Positions 7,130 to 15,970 of a stretch of 32,271 nt of DNA are shown here, in pieces. Below the pieces are notes generated by a model. That model was not told the DNA's origin. It ran no database searches and saw only the letters and a program-made list of their open reading frames with translations. The stretch covers positions 1-32,271 of the forward strand of contig JANTFW010000016.1 in NCBI GenBank assembly GCA_024763245.1, written 5' to 3'. How positions within the stretch are numbered: position 1 is the stretch's first letter; each line of letters begins with the position of its first letter. This DNA comes from Flavobacteriaceae bacterium. Lineage in GTDB: Bacteria; Bacteroidota; Bacteroidia; Flavobacteriales; Flavobacteriaceae. The translations under genes and the position numbers were made by a program.

Positions 7130-7711
7130 TTAACTACCCACAGTATTAACTACTTTGGTAACCTTTGGTGCTCGGTAATTTCCCATAGCTTTTATCAAAT
7201 CGGGAATGGACTCATGAACCAAAACCATAGCTCTGTTTTCAGGTCTCAAAAAACCCTCTTGTACCATCAAATCCAATTGCCGGAGCATCGGATTGAAAAA
7301 ACCATTGGTATTTAATATCCCTACAGGTTTGGTTTCAATACCCAATTGACCTAGCGTTAAGGCTTCAAAAATTTCATCTAGCGTTCCAAAACCACCGGGA
7401 AGTGCTATATAGGCATCTACCATTTTACTGATAATGACCTTACGTTCGCTCATCGAGTTAGAGATAATCATTTGTGTGACGCCTTGATGCTCTACCTCTT
7501 CGTGTCGTAATAAATGGGGAATAACGCCTATTACCTCACCCTTATTTTGAAGCATTTCATCGGCGATAGCACCCATCATCCCTATTTTTCCTCCACCAAA
7601 AACCAAGGCAATGCTATGTTGCGTAAAATAGGCTCCCAAAGCAATGGCTTGTTCGCTATACAGCTTTTTAAAGCCGGTACTAGCACCACAAAAAACGGCT
7701 ATTTTTTTCAT
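7130..7711 (-). CDS. LOG family protein (TIGR00730 Rossmann fold; cytokinin-type phosphoribohydrolase)
   Basis: A 193-residue protein of the LOG family. It shows FGGGKIGMMG near residues 37-46 and the catalytic-site motif PGGFGTLDE at about residues 101-109 followed by ALTLGQLG. Characterised members hydrolyse nucleoside 5'-monophosphates to base and ribose 5-phosphate; the physiological substrate in flavobacteria is uncertain. First gene of the minus-strand group that continues into folP. A weak -7-like box, TACCTTTA, lies at 7735-7742 upstream. Confidence 0.92.
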   Translation of the reverse strand: MKKIAVFCGASTGFKKLYSEQAIALGAYFTQHSIALVFGGGKIGMMGAIADEMLQNKGEVIGVIPHLLRHEEVEHQGVTQMIISNSMSERKVIISKMVDAYIALPGGFGTLDEIFEALTLGQLGIETKPVGILNTNGFFNPMLRQLDLMVQEGFLRPENRAMVLVHESIPDLIKAMGNYRAPKVTKVVNTVGS

Positions 7712-7734
7712 TTCTGTATCTAATAAATGGTCTG

Positions 7735-7742
7735 TAAAGGTA
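7735..7742 (-). promoter_or_regulatory. Possible -7 box of the LOG-folP unit
   Basis: TACCTTTA on the minus strand, one mismatch to TAnnTTTG, 23 bases before the LOG start. No clear -33 box. Confidence 0.3.
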
Positions 7743-8004
7743 TAAAATTATTGGAATAAGAGCTACGCAGAATGATTTAGAAATACGATATCAATTCCTT
7801 GTTTCGCTTTACTTCTAGTTTTTTAATAAATCTAAAGCCTCATTAACAACAGCTTACATTACCTTGCATTTCTATCGGGTTTTAATTTTAACAACTGATT
7901 ACTTTTTTTGAGAGTCTTACACTATTGATAGTCACTATTCATCCCTACAATTCTAAAATGATGTTTCTATATAAGACAGCATTTGAATTTTTAAAATATT
8001 ACAC
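7743..8004. other. Intergenic stretch between divergent units, no gene seen
   Basis: AT-rich sequence between the LOG gene and the tRNA promoter. I see no ORF with coding character, no strong hairpin and no copy of the 214-nt element. Confidence 0.5.
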
Positions 8005-8034
8005 TTGCTAATTCAAAAGAATAATGTATCTTTG
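8005..8034 (+). promoter_or_regulatory. Promoter of the initiator tRNA gene
   Basis: TTG (8005-8007) and TATCTTTG (8027-8034) are separated by 19 bases, a good match to the Bacteroidota -33/-7 pair. It ends 11 bases before the mature tRNA 5' end. Confidence 0.7.
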
Positions 8035-8045
8035 CCTTCCTAAAT

Positions 8046-8118
8046 CGCGGGATGGAGCAGTAGGTAGCTCGCTGGGCTCATAACCCAGAGGTCACAGGTT
8101 CGAGTCCTGTTCCCGCTA
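8046..8118 (+). tRNA. tRNA-Met (CAU), initiator type
   Basis: A complete cloverleaf of 73 nt without encoded CCA: acceptor CGCGGGA/TCCCGCT, D stem GAGC/GCTC, anticodon stem CTGGG/CCCAG with loop CTCATAA (anticodon CAT at 8079-8081), and T arm ACAGG-TTCGAGT-CCTGT. Two features mark it as initiator: three G-C pairs next to the anticodon loop, and an unpaired first acceptor position (C1 opposite T72). It is a single gene with its own promoter and terminator. Confidence 0.95.
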
Positions 8119-8122
8119 CTAC

Positions 8123-8155
8123 AAAAGAGAATCATTAAATTGATTCTCTTTTTTG
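8123..8155 (+). terminator. Intrinsic terminator of the tRNA gene
   Basis: Stem AAAAGAGAATCA (8123-8134) pairs with TGATTCTCTTTT (8141-8152) around a 6-base loop and runs into a T tract. It starts five bases after the tRNA. Confidence 0.85.
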
Positions 8156-8218
8156 TTTTTGAACTCCTTAAATCTTGATAAATTTTATCAAATTCTTATA
8201 TCAAACTCAGGTTTATAG

Positions 8219-8226
8219 TATCTTTG
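8219..8226 (+). promoter_or_regulatory. -7 box of der
   Basis: TATCTTTG, exact match to TAnnTTTG, 27 bases before the GTG start of der; follows the tRNA terminator. No clear TTTG at the -33 position. Confidence 0.55.
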
Positions 8227-8253
8227 TCCCAAATTAAATAAACACGAAGCCTT

Positions 8254-9558
8254 GTGAACAGTATTGTAGCCATTGTAGGAAGACCGAATGTAGGAAAATC
8301 GACCTTGTTTAATCGGATGGTAAAGCGTAGGGATGCCATAGTAGATGCTGTTAGTGGCGTAACCCGTGACCGACATTACGGCAAAAGTGATTGGAACGGA
8401 AAAGAATTTTCACTAATCGATACCGGAGGATACGAGGTAGGATCGGATGATATTTTTGAAGAGGAGATTCGAAAACAAGTACAATTGGCTATTGAAGAGG
8501 CCGATATTATCATTTTTGTAGTAGATGTTGAAAATGGAGTTACACCTACAGATTCTATAATTGCCGATTTACTACGAAAAGTAAAAAAACCTATTTTTCT
8601 TGCGGTAAACAAAGTAGATAACGCTATGCGTGTTAACGATGCCGTCGAATTCTACAGTTTGGGCCTTGGTGAATATTATGGAATTTCGTCTATTAATGGT
8701 AGTGGTACGGGCGATTTGTTAGATGCTGTGGCTCAAAAAATACCGGAAGATACAATAGAAGAAGAAGACGAGTTACCTCGTTTTGCTGTAGTTGGAAGAC
8801 CCAATGCCGGCAAATCGTCGTTTATCAATGCCTTAGTTGGCGAAGAGCGAAATATCGTTACCAATATTGCCGGAACTACGCGGGATTCTATCGACACCAA
8901 ATACAACCGATTTGGCTTTGAATTTAATCTGGTTGATACGGCAGGAATCCGTAAAAAATCTAAAGTAAAAGAAGATCTCGAGTTCTATTCTGTTATGCGT
9001 GCTGTGCGTGCCATAGAACATGCTGATGTTATATTACTTCTGGTTGATGCCACCCGTGGCTTTGAAGGGCAGGATAAAAATATTTTTTGGTTAGCCGAAA
9101 AGAATAAGAAAGGGGTCGTTATCCTTATCAACAAATGGGATTTAATCCAAAAAGAAACCAATACCTTACGTGATTTTGAGGCTATGGTTCGTCACGAAAC
9201 AGCTCCTTTTACCGATGTGCCTATTCTTTTTATTTCGGCCTTGACCAAACAACGGGTTTATAAAGCCATTGAAACGGCTGTACAAGTGTTTGAAAACCGA
9301 AAAAACAGGGTGTCTACAAGAAAGCTCAATGATGTGATGTTACCGATTATAGAACATAATCCGCCTCCTGCCAATAAAGGAAAATATATCAAAATTAAGT
9401 TTTGCACACAATTACCTACACCCACTCCGCAATTTGCTTTTTTTGCTAATTTGCCCCAGTATATCAAGGATCCCTATAAACGATTTGTAGAAAATAAGTT
9501 ACGAGAAGCTTTTGATTTTAACGGTGTGCCAATTGTTATCTATTTTAGAAAAAAATAA
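8254..9558 (+). CDS. der: Ribosome biogenesis GTPase Der (EngA)
   Basis: A 434-residue GTPase with two tandem G domains and a C-terminal KH-like domain, needed for 50S ribosomal subunit assembly. First G domain: GRPNVGKS (9-16), DTGGYE switch II, NKVD. Second: GRPNAGKS (about 182-189), [15 protein letters not shown]. The C-terminal domain ends PIVIYFRKK, typical of the family. The start is GTG at 8254: residues [16 protein letters not shown] begin just before the first P-loop, as in relatives, and no ATG fits. The next gene follows after 14 bases. Confidence 0.97.
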   Translation: MNSIVAIVGRPNVGKSTLFNRMVKRRDAIVDAVSGVTRDRHYGKSDWNGKEFSLIDTGGYEVGSDDIFEEEIRKQVQLAIEEADIIIFVVDVENGVTPTDSIIADLLRKVKKPIFLAVNKVDNAMRVNDAVEFYSLGLGEYYGISSINGSGTGDLLDAVAQKIPEDTIEEEDELPRFAVVGRPNAGKSSFINALVGEERNIVTNIAGTTRDSIDTKYNRFGFEFNLVDTAGIRKKSKVKEDLEFYSVMRAVRAIEHADVILLLVDATRGFEGQDKNIFWLAEKNKKGVVILINKWDLIQKETNTLRDFEAMVRHETAPFTDVPILFISALTKQRVYKAIETAVQVFENRKNRVSTRKLNDVMLPIIEHNPPPANKGKYIKIKFCTQLPTPTPQFAFFANLPQYIKDPYKRFVENKLREAFDFNGVPIVIYFRKK

Positions 9559-9572
9559 GTACGCTTAGCAAA

Positions 9573-10178
9573 GTGACTGCTTCAACACATAACACCAAAG
9601 GTCATTTACACGGGCTTATCCTTATAGGAGGTGAAAGCAAACGTATGGGTCGGGACAAGAGCCTATTAGCCTACCACGGAAAACCGCAATGGAAATACTT
9701 ACAAGAACTCTTAGCTCCCAAAGTAGATACCGTTTTTGTCTCGGTAAGAACATCAAATCAGGTGGCTTATCCATATCAAATAAGTGATAAAATTCCGGGA
9801 TTGGGCCCTTTTGGAGCCCTACTATCTGCCTTGGAATTGTATCCGGAAGATTCTTTTTTGGTCTTGGCAACGGATATTCCTTTTATCGATAGAACACTTA
9901 TTGATATCTTACTTAAGAATCGGGATACATTAGGTCACGCAACCGCTTTGCAAGGCATAGGAAAACCCTATCCAGAGCCTCTAGTCTGTATTTGGGAATC
10001 CAAATCCCTACCCATACTTCAAGATTTATATAAACGAGGTATCTATAGACCTATTAAAGCCCTAGATGATATGACGGTAAAAACAATTCAAGTATCCGCA
10101 GAGTTATTACAAAATGCAAATACCTTGGAAGACTATAAAGCGATTAAAAATACATTGGATAGCCAAAAAAATAACTAA
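9573..10178 (+). CDS. mobA: MobA-like molybdenum cofactor guanylyltransferase
   Basis: A 201-residue nucleotidyltransferase with the MobA signature near the N-terminus: LIGGESKRMGRDKSLL (about 17-32), in place of the common LAGGxSxRMGxDK. Further family features are GLGPFGALLSAL (about 75-86) and the metal-binding LATDIPFID (about 96-104). MobA attaches GMP to molybdopterin in the cytoplasm. The start is GTG at 9573, 14 bases after der. No other molybdenum cofactor gene is in the window, so the substrate assignment rests on the family alone; related nucleotidyltransferases with other substrates are possible. Its stop codon (10176-10178) lies inside the end of repeat element B. Confidence 0.82.
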   Translation: MTASTHNTKGHLHGLILIGGESKRMGRDKSLLAYHGKPQWKYLQELLAPKVDTVFVSVRTSNQVAYPYQISDKIPGLGPFGALLSALELYPEDSFLVLATDIPFIDRTLIDILLKNRDTLGHATALQGIGKPYPEPLVCIWESKSLPILQDLYKRGIYRPIKALDDMTVKTIQVSAELLQNANTLEDYKAIKNTLDSQKNN

Positions 10179-10387
10179 CTTGAGCTTGATGATCTACACG
10201 CTGTATATCGGCTAGTTACGGGTTGTATTGTTACATTTATTGTCATTTCGACTGGAATGGAGAAATCTACACATTAAAAATTTAGATTTTTCTACTTCAT
10301 TTCATTTCGCTCAGGATGATAAATAGCCGAATTACAGTCCTATATTAAAAATAGTAATGACTCTGTTTATATCGAACTGACGTTAAT
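10174..10387 (-). mobile_element. 214-nt MITE-like inverted-repeat element, copy B
   Basis: The reverse complement begins ATTAACGTCAGTT (10387-10375) and matches copy A at 167 of 214 positions without any gap. The 23-nt identical block is at 10246-10268. Its left end (from ACTAACT at 10174) is more diverged from the terminal repeat than in copy A. The centre (10241-10320) holds facing arms TGTCATTTCGACTGGAATGG and TTCATTTCATTTCGCTCAGG that can form an imperfect stem. It follows mobA directly and provides its stop codon. With the hairpins at 10416-10430 and 10437-10478 it fills the gene-free stretch 10179-10497. Confidence 0.7.
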
Positions 10388-10415
10388 TATATCTCAACAA
10401 ACATTCCACAAACAA

Positions 10416-10430
10416 TACCTTTGCAAGGTA
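10416..10430. other. Small hairpin with embedded -7-like box
   Basis: TACCTT-TGC-AAGGTA is a perfect 6-bp hairpin; read on the plus strand its first eight bases TACCTTTG also match the -7 consensus. No gene lies downstream on that strand before the ATP synthase terminator, so the box is probably accidental or the remains of a lost unit. Confidence 0.3.
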
Positions 10431-10436
10431 CAGTTG

Positions 10437-10478
10437 AAAAAAAAGCGCCGCTCTAAAATGCTTTTAGAGCGGCGCTTT
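10437..10478 (-). terminator. Strong intrinsic terminator of the ATP synthase operon
   Basis: A perfect 17-bp GC-rich stem (10442-10458 with 10462-10478) around loop TGC; on the minus strand it is followed by a run of T (A run at 10437-10444). It lies 19 bases after the atpG stop. The hairpin would also stop plus-strand transcripts coming from mobA, although the T run on that side is short. Confidence 0.9.
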
Positions 10479-10497
10479 ACTAAAAAAATTATATATT

Positions 10498-11358
10498 TTA
10501 ATTATTTAAAGCTTCTGCACCACCCACGATTTCTAGAATTTCACCGGTAATGGCTGCCTGACGGGCTTTATTATAAATTAAGGTCAATTCATCTTTCATT
10601 TCTCCTGCATTATCAGTAGCCTTGTGCATGGCTGTCATACGTGCGCCATGTTCTGCAGCATACGAATCTCTAATAGCTTTATAGAGCTGCATTTTTAATG
10701 ACTTAGGAATCAATTGCTCCACAATAACCTCTTTAGAAGGCTCAAAAATATAATCGGTATTTGATTCCGTTTTATCTCCTTGTGACTCAATCGGCAAAAA
10801 GGCTTCGTGAGTCTGTATTTGTGTAGCCGCATTTTTAAAACGATTATAGACTAAATCAATCTTATCGAATTTACCGGCCGCAAAGCTATCCATTATCTTT
10901 TGTGTTAATACTGAGACGTTTTCAAAGCTCAAGTGGTCAAAAATGGCACTTTCATTCATAAAAATCTCATTGTCCTTAGACAGGATATCATTTCCCTTTT
11001 TTCCGATGGTCAAGATAGCTACTTCCTGATTTTTATAATTCTCTAGGCGAATTCTTTGGGTATCTTTAATAATATTAGAATTAAAGGCACCACACAAACC
11101 GCGATTGGAGGTAATCACTACTAAAAGAACTTTATTAACGGCTCTTTTTTCAGCAAATACACTACCGGCATCTCCTTCTAATGTAGCACTAAGGTTTTGT
11201 AATAACTCCGTTAGCTTAGTCGCATAAGGGCGCATATTGGTGATAGCATCCTGAGCCTTTTTAAGTTTGGCAGCAGACACCATTTTCATAGCACTTGTAA
11301 TCTTCATGGTAGAACCAATGGAGACTATTCGGTTACGTATTTCTTTTAAATTCGCCAT
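10498..11358 (-). CDS. atpG: ATP synthase F1 subunit gamma
   Basis: A 286-residue central stalk subunit. The N-terminal helix MANLKEIRNRIVSIGSTMKI and the long C-terminal helix with RMTAMHKATDNAGEM (about 238-252) and IYNKARQAAITGEILEIVGGAEAL are the family signatures; these two helices form the coiled coil that rotates within the alpha/beta ring. SNRGLCGAFN at about 83-92 is also typical. Last gene of the operon, 31 bases after atpA and just before the terminator. Unlike in most bacteria, atpD and atpC do not follow. Confidence 0.97.
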   Translation of the reverse strand: MANLKEIRNRIVSIGSTMKITSAMKMVSAAKLKKAQDAITNMRPYATKLTELLQNLSATLEGDAGSVFAEKRAVNKVLLVVITSNRGLCGAFNSNIIKDTQRIRLENYKNQEVAILTIGKKGNDILSKDNEIFMNESAIFDHLSFENVSVLTQKIMDSFAAGKFDKIDLVYNRFKNAATQIQTHEAFLPIESQGDKTESNTDYIFEPSKEVIVEQLIPKSLKMQLYKAIRDSYAAEHGARMTAMHKATDNAGEMKDELTLIYNKARQAAITGEILEIVGGAEALNN

Positions 11359-11389
11359 AATTGTATTACTTTATTACTAAAATAGAATA

Positions 11390-12964
11390 CTAAAAAGTAT
11401 CAGAAATTTCTGCTGCTACTTTAGTCATGGTTTCAATAGCCGTATCGGATAATTTTCCTGATTTGATTTCATCCAAAACATCGCTGTGCTTGGCACGTAG
11501 CATTTCTAAATAATGACTTTCAAACGCTTTTACTTTATCAAGAGGCACATTTTTCAACAAGTTTCTACTTCCTGCAAAAATGATAGCTACTTGATCTTCT
11601 ACTTTAAATGGAGTACTTAAGTTTTGTTTTAAGATTTCCACATTACGTTTCCCCTTTTCAATCACATTAAGCGTCGCTGCATCCAAATCAGAACCAAATT
11701 TTGCAAAAGCCTCTAACTCTCGGAATTGCGCTTGGTCTAATTTTAAAGTACCGGCTACTTTTTTCATCGATTTAACTTGTGCCGATCCCCCTACACGAGA
11801 TACTGAAATACCTACGTTAATAGCAGGACGTACACCCGAGTTAAACAAATCACCATCTAAGAATATCTGTCCGTCAGTAATAGAAATTACATTGGTTGGA
11901 ATATAAGCCGATACATCACCTGCTTGGGTTTCGATAATAGGTAAAGCTGTTAAAGAGCCGCCACCTTTTACCATACCTTGCAGTGTTTCGGGTACATCAT
12001 TCATTTTTGCCGCAATAGCATCATCCGTTGTTATTTTTGCCGCACGCTCTAAAAGACGAGAGTGCAAGTAAAATACGTCACCAGGATAGGCTTCACGTCC
12101 CGGTGGGCGTCTTAATAATAAGGAGATTTCACGGTAAGCCACAGCTTGTTTTGACAAATCATCATATACAATTAATGCCGGACGACCGGTATCACGAAAA
12201 TACTCCCCTATAGAAGCTCCAGCCATTGGTGCATATACTTGCATCGCTGCAGGGTCAGAGGCGTTAGCTGCCACCACTGTGGTATAGGCCATAGCTCCTC
12301 TTTCTTCAAAGAGATTTACTAATGCTGCCACTGTAGAGGCTTTTTGCCCTATAGCTACATAAATACAATACACAGGTTCGCCTGCATCGTAGAATTCTTT
12401 TTGATTTAATATGGTATCCACCGCTACGGTAGATTTTCCGGTTTGACGGTCACCAATAATCAACTCACGTTGTCCACGACCGATAGGAATCATGGCATCA
12501 ACTGCTTTTATTCCGGTTTGTAAAGGTTCGTTAACCGGTTGGCGGAAAAGTACGCCCGGTGCTTTACGTTCCAAAGGCATTTCATAGAGTTCTCCTTGAA
12601 TAGAACCTTTACCGTCAATAGGCGATCCTAGTGTATCTACAACACGACCTACAATACCTTCTCCCACATTAATGGAAGCAATTCGATTGGTACGTTTTAC
12701 GGTAGAACCTTCTTTAATATCTTCAACAGGGCCTAAAAGCACCACCCCTACATTGTCCTCTTCTAAGTTTAGTACTATGGCTTCTAATCCATTTTCGAAT
12801 TGTACTAACTCTCCATATTGTGCATTAGCTAACCCGTAAATACGGGCAATACCATCACCTATTTCGAGTACGGTTCCTACTTCGTCTAAAGATTCTTTTC
12901 CCTCGAATCCTGCCAATTGTTGTTTTAAGATTGCTGATATCTCAGCGGGTTTTACTGCTGCCAT
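11390..12964 (-). CDS. atpA: ATP synthase F1 subunit alpha
   Basis: A 524-residue subunit of the catalytic hexamer, carrying the non-catalytic nucleotide sites. The Walker A motif GDRQTGKS is at 171-178, followed by the family segments [15 protein letters not shown] and [16 protein letters not shown] (Walker B region), and the ATP synthase alpha/beta signature [17 protein letters not shown]. Length is normal for Bacteroidota. Start ATG 12964, 51 bases after atpH. Confidence 0.98.
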   Translation of the reverse strand: MAAVKPAEISAILKQQLAGFEGKESLDEVGTVLEIGDGIARIYGLANAQYGELVQFENGLEAIVLNLEEDNVGVVLLGPVEDIKEGSTVKRTNRIASINVGEGIVGRVVDTLGSPIDGKGSIQGELYEMPLERKAPGVLFRQPVNEPLQTGIKAVDAMIPIGRGQRELIIGDRQTGKSTVAVDTILNQKEFYDAGEPVYCIYVAIGQKASTVAALVNLFEERGAMAYTTVVAANASDPAAMQVYAPMAGASIGEYFRDTGRPALIVYDDLSKQAVAYREISLLLRRPPGREAYPGDVFYLHSRLLERAAKITTDDAIAAKMNDVPETLQGMVKGGGSLTALPIIETQAGDVSAYIPTNVISITDGQIFLDGDLFNSGVRPAINVGISVSRVGGSAQVKSMKKVAGTLKLDQAQFRELEAFAKFGSDLDAATLNVIEKGKRNVEILKQNLSTPFKVEDQVAIIFAGSRNLLKNVPLDKVKAFESHYLEMLRAKHSDVLDEIKSGKLSDTAIETMTKVAAEISDTF

Positions 12965-13015
12965 AATTTCTTTTTATTGTGTTTTCTGTAGAACCAAAGT
13001 TCTGATATTCTCGTT

Positions 13016-13561
13016 TTATATATATACCGTTTCTTTTAAGTCTCTTTTTAATTTCTTTAGCTTATTAGCAATACTAGTATCTATCTGAATATCACCAACA
13101 CGGAGGATAAAACCTCCTAATATAGTTTTATCGATTTTATTTTCTAAATCGATTTTCTTTCCGTCTGCCAATGTTGTGGCTTTGTCCAAAACTTGTTTAC
13201 GCATAGCCTCGTCAATAGCAACAGCTGTGGTTACGGTAGCTTTAACTATACCTTTAGATGTATTGTACAGTAGGTTATATTGAGTGGCTACGGCTTGTAA
13301 TATAGCTAAACGTTTATTTTCTGCTAATAAATCAATCAACTTTTTTGAAAGCCCGCTCAAAGTCGTAAAGATATTTTCTAATGCTCCTTTTTTAGCCGCA
13401 TTTGTAATAATAGGGTTGTTTAACATAACCTGTAAGTCCCCACTCTCAGAAATGCTTGTATATATATCCTGCATATCTTTAAAAACGGCATCTTCTTGCT
13501 TTTGTTCTAAAGCTAAATCTAATAATGCTTTTGCGTAACGATTAGCGGCTCTGGTATTCAT
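13016..13561 (-). CDS. atpH: ATP synthase F1 subunit delta
   Basis: A 181-residue OSCP-type subunit linking the peripheral stalk to the top of F1. It starts RAANRYAKALLDLALEQ, the usual N-terminal helical signature, and has the C-terminal LGGFILRVGDIQIDTSIANKL segment (about 149-169) typical of the family. Its start ATG shares one base with the atpF stop (13561), so translation is probably coupled. Confidence 0.95.
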   Translation of the reverse strand: MNTRAANRYAKALLDLALEQKQEDAVFKDMQDIYTSISESGDLQVMLNNPIITNAAKKGALENIFTTLSGLSKKLIDLLAENKRLAILQAVATQYNLLYNTSKGIVKATVTTAVAIDEAMRKQVLDKATTLADGKKIDLENKIDKTILGGFILRVGDIQIDTSIANKLKKLKRDLKETVYI

Positions 13562-14061
13562 TAGTTTAATTTTACGTCTTTCAGCATTTTTTCAATCAGT
13601 TGCACTTGATTGTCTTTAGATGCCAATTGTTCTTTTAGTAATTTTTCAGCAATATCTACCGATAGATCAGCTACCTGACTTTTTAAATCGGAAATGGCTG
13701 CATTCTTTTCAGTTTCGATGCTTACTTTGGCTTTAGCAATTAGCTTATCCGCTTCTGTTTGCGCCTCACCTTTAGCCTCTTCAATCATTTTATCACGCAT
13801 TTGGCGTGCTTCTTTTAAAAGTTCTTCGCGTTGGTTACGGGCTTCTTTTAAAATACGTTCGTTATCGGCTTTAAGGTTTTGCATTTCCTTACGCGCATTT
13901 TTAGCTTCTTCCAAGGCATTTTTAATACCTTCTTCTCGTTCGCTAATAGCACTTAAGATGGGTTTCCAGGCAAATTTGCGCAATAACAACAATAAGCCTA
14001 TAAATAGGATCGTCTGCCAAAAGAACAAACCAAAAGAAAAATCATTTATTAATTTATCCAT
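13561..14061 (-). CDS. atpF: ATP synthase F0 subunit b
   Basis: A 166-residue peripheral stalk subunit: one membrane helix at about residues 8-27 (FSFGLFFWQTILFIGLLLLL), the conserved KFAWKPI just after it, then a highly charged coiled coil to the end. Gap of 85 bases from atpE; overlap of one base with atpH. A second b-type gene is not seen. Confidence 0.96.
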   Translation of the reverse strand: MDKLINDFSFGLFFWQTILFIGLLLLLRKFAWKPILSAISEREEGIKNALEEAKNARKEMQNLKADNERILKEARNQREELLKEARQMRDKMIEEAKGEAQTEADKLIAKAKVSIETEKNAAISDLKSQVADLSVDIAEKLLKEQLASKDNQVQLIEKMLKDVKLN

Positions 14062-14146
14062 TCTATATTTTATTTATATCAATATATGTATTATTTGATA
14101 AACAACAGCTGTAAGCAACCCTTACAACTGTTGTTCGTTTGTTTTG

Positions 14147-14338
14147 TTATACTGCAAATAAAGCAGCAAAACCAATACCTTCAATAAGCGCTGCTGCAAT
14201 AAGCATAGCGGTTTGAATTTTTCCGTAAGCTTCGGGTTGACGAGCGATAGCGTCCATTGCTGAACCACCAATTCTACCGATACCGATACCGGCACCAATT
14301 ACTACTAAACCTGCACCTACAATAGCTGGAATCTCCAT
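14147..14338 (-). CDS. atpE: ATP synthase F0 subunit c
   Basis: A 63-residue hairpin of two membrane helices forming the rotor ring. The polar loop has ARQPEA (about 32-37) and the ion-carrying carboxylate is Glu53 in ALIEGIGF. The Gln of helix 1 and the Ser after the Glu that mark sodium-binding rings are absent (Ile and Gly at the aligned places), so proton coupling is inferred. It is slightly shorter than the E. coli subunit (79 residues). Gap of 30 bases from atpB. Confidence 0.96.
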   Translation of the reverse strand: MEIPAIVGAGLVVIGAGIGIGRIGGSAMDAIARQPEAYGKIQTAMLIAAALIEGIGFAALFAV

Positions 14339-14368
14339 AATATATATATTAAAAATTAAACATTCAAA

Positions 14369-15460
14369 TTAATGGTCATCATGCTCTTCTACGGCAAAGC
14401 CAAAATAAAGAGCGGATAACATCGTAAAAATATAAGCCTGTAATAAGGCTACTAACAATTCAATTAACGAAATGGCAAAGGACAAGAAAAAGCTTAAACC
14501 ACTACCAATCCAATTATTAAATATAAACATCAAACCTATCAAACTCATCAATACGGTATGTCCTGCAAAAATATTGGCATACAAACGAATCATTAAGGCA
14601 AAAGGTTTTATAAACACTCCTAATAGTTCAATAGGAGCTAAAATAATTTTCATCGGCCAAGGTACACCCGGCATCCAGAAAATATGCATCCAATAGTTTT
14701 TATTACCTGTAAATTGTGTCAAGAAAAATGTCACCAGAGCCAAGGCAAAAGTAATGGTAAAGTTACCGGTTACATTAATACCAAGTGGTGTTAAACCCAA
14801 TAGATTAAAAAACCACACAAAAAAGAACACCGTCAACAGGTAATTCATATATCTCTTGTAGTGCTTTTCACCAATATTAGGAATGGCTATTTCATCACGA
14901 ATATAAAGGATAATCGGTTCCAAAAAACCAGCAATACCTTTTGGAATACCATCATTTTTACTATACGATTTGGCGATTTTCACAAATAACCAAAGCATAA
15001 AAGCCGCTAAGATAAAAATACTAAACACGTTTTTGGTAATAGAAAAATCTAAAGGTTTTTCATTCAAAGGGTGATGGTGTTCGTCGTACTCTAGAGTCCC
15101 TTCCGCATCCGTTTTGTAGATTTTTCCGTGGTGTAAGGCATAGTATGCATCATCAACTTTGGCAACACTTTCACCGTGGTGAAATTTAGAGGACATAAAT
15201 ATTTTAAGACCGTTATCCCACAGAATTACCGGAAGCGAAAAGCCATAATGTTTACCTGATTCAGAATCCGAGAGAAAAATAAAATCGTGAGCGTCTTTTA
15301 AGTGATGTTGAATCCCTTCTTTAATTTCGGCTCTAATATCTTTTTCTTCGTGTTGGTCTTTTACGGCATGCTCCGCAGAAGTATGGGACGTTTCATGTTG
15401 TGCATACAGATTAAAACTGATGCTTAAAACGGCTATTATTTGTAGTACTTTTGTTCGCAT
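14369..15460 (-). CDS. atpB: ATP synthase F0 subunit a, with long N-terminal periplasmic extension
   Basis: A 363-residue proton channel subunit. The essential arginine is Arg292 in FALMIRLYANIFAGH; hydrophobic helices occupy about 145-355. The first 140 residues are extra relative to E. coli: a signal-like sequence (1-20, ending NLYAQ) followed by a His- and acid-rich hydrophilic region. From memory, Bacteroidota subunit a proteins commonly carry such an extension. The C-terminus is also His/Asp-rich (EEHDDH). A promoter-like box (15492-15499) just upstream suggests that the core synthase genes can be transcribed without the upstream genes. Confidence 0.96.
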   Translation of the reverse strand: MRTKVLQIIAVLSISFNLYAQHETSHTSAEHAVKDQHEEKDIRAEIKEGIQHHLKDAHDFIFLSDSESGKHYGFSLPVILWDNGLKIFMSSKFHHGESVAKVDDAYYALHHGKIYKTDAEGTLEYDEHHHPLNEKPLDFSITKNVFSIFILAAFMLWLFVKIAKSYSKNDGIPKGIAGFLEPIILYIRDEIAIPNIGEKHYKRYMNYLLTVFFFVWFFNLLGLTPLGINVTGNFTITFALALVTFFLTQFTGNKNYWMHIFWMPGVPWPMKIILAPIELLGVFIKPFALMIRLYANIFAGHTVLMSLIGLMFIFNNWIGSGLSFFLSFAISLIELLVALLQAYIFTMLSALYFGFAVEEHDDH

Positions 15461-15491
15461 TCTAAATTTATAAACGTGCTAAAAAATCGCT

Positions 15492-15499
15492 GCAAATGT
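15492..15499 (-). promoter_or_regulatory. -7 box of the ATP synthase core operon
   Basis: TACATTTG on the minus strand, exact match to TAnnTTTG, 31 bases before the atpB start. A TTG lies upstream but at 14 bases, shorter than usual. The 126-base gap between 15460 and 15587 is otherwise AT-rich without a hairpin. Confidence 0.55.
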
Positions 15500-15586
15500 A
15501 GTGTTTATAATTTACAAGTAAAAATTAATTTTAAAGTTATTTCTGTATGTCTTTTAAAGGAAAGTAAAATCAATACTTTCAAACAA

Positions 15587-15970
15587 TTAGACTTTGTTAA
15601 GCAACCTGCTTAAATAGATAGTTTCAAATACTAATCCCAGGCCATACGGTACAAAAAAAAGTAAAAATTCGTAAGTTGTAATCATACCATCTGCTTTAAA
15701 AACAGGATAAAAATACACGAAGAAAATACCGAATTTAAAAAGACTCCCTATCATAAATAAGAAACCTATATAATGTTTTAACTTTTTAATATAATGTCCC
15801 AATACGAAAACAATTCCAAAGGCAAGCAGAAAATTTACTACATACGAAATAAGTAACAATTGACTATCATAATCCACGGCTATGGTATAGTAGACAAACT
15901 TATGTATCAAAAGGGCAAGTACAAGACTCAATCCCAATGTTAGTCCAAAAAAAGATAATCTTTTGGTCAC
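15587..15970 (-). CDS. Four-helix membrane protein of the ATP synthase locus (possibly DUF6168)
   Basis: A 127-residue, very hydrophobic protein with about four membrane helices (8-32, 40-62, 68-90, 100-124). Its position between atpZ and atpB, where some bacteria have atpI, suggests a helper role in F0 assembly or ion supply, but it shows no AtpI signature that I can see. I think the family is named DUF6168 but I am not certain. Its start overlaps the atpZ-like stop by four bases (ATGA type), so the two are translationally coupled. Confidence 0.8.
   Translation of the reverse strand: MTKRLSFFGLTLGLSLVLALLIHKFVYYTIAVDYDSQLLLISYVVNFLLAFGIVFVLGHYIKKLKHYIGFLFMIGSLFKFGIFFVYFYPVFKADGMITTYEFLLFFVPYGLGLVFETIYLSRLLNKV

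Noticed and set aside
10174-10284. Open frame within both copies of the 214-nt element (reads FDWNGEI)
   Set aside because: About 30 codons without start codon, in-frame stops at the edges, and substitutions between copies change amino acids freely. The element is better explained as non-coding.
10416-10423. Orphan promoter box TACCTTTG between element B and the ATP synthase terminator
   Set aside because: No -33 box, no downstream gene on that strand, and the bases are part of a small hairpin.
13694-14098. A 134-codon plus-strand frame opposite atpF
   Set aside because: Ser/Leu/Ala-rich antisense reading of the coiled coil of subunit b; a typical shadow.
14147-14338. Sodium-coupled ATP synthase
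   Set aside because: The c subunit lacks the helix 1 glutamine and the serine after the carboxylate that mark sodium rings.
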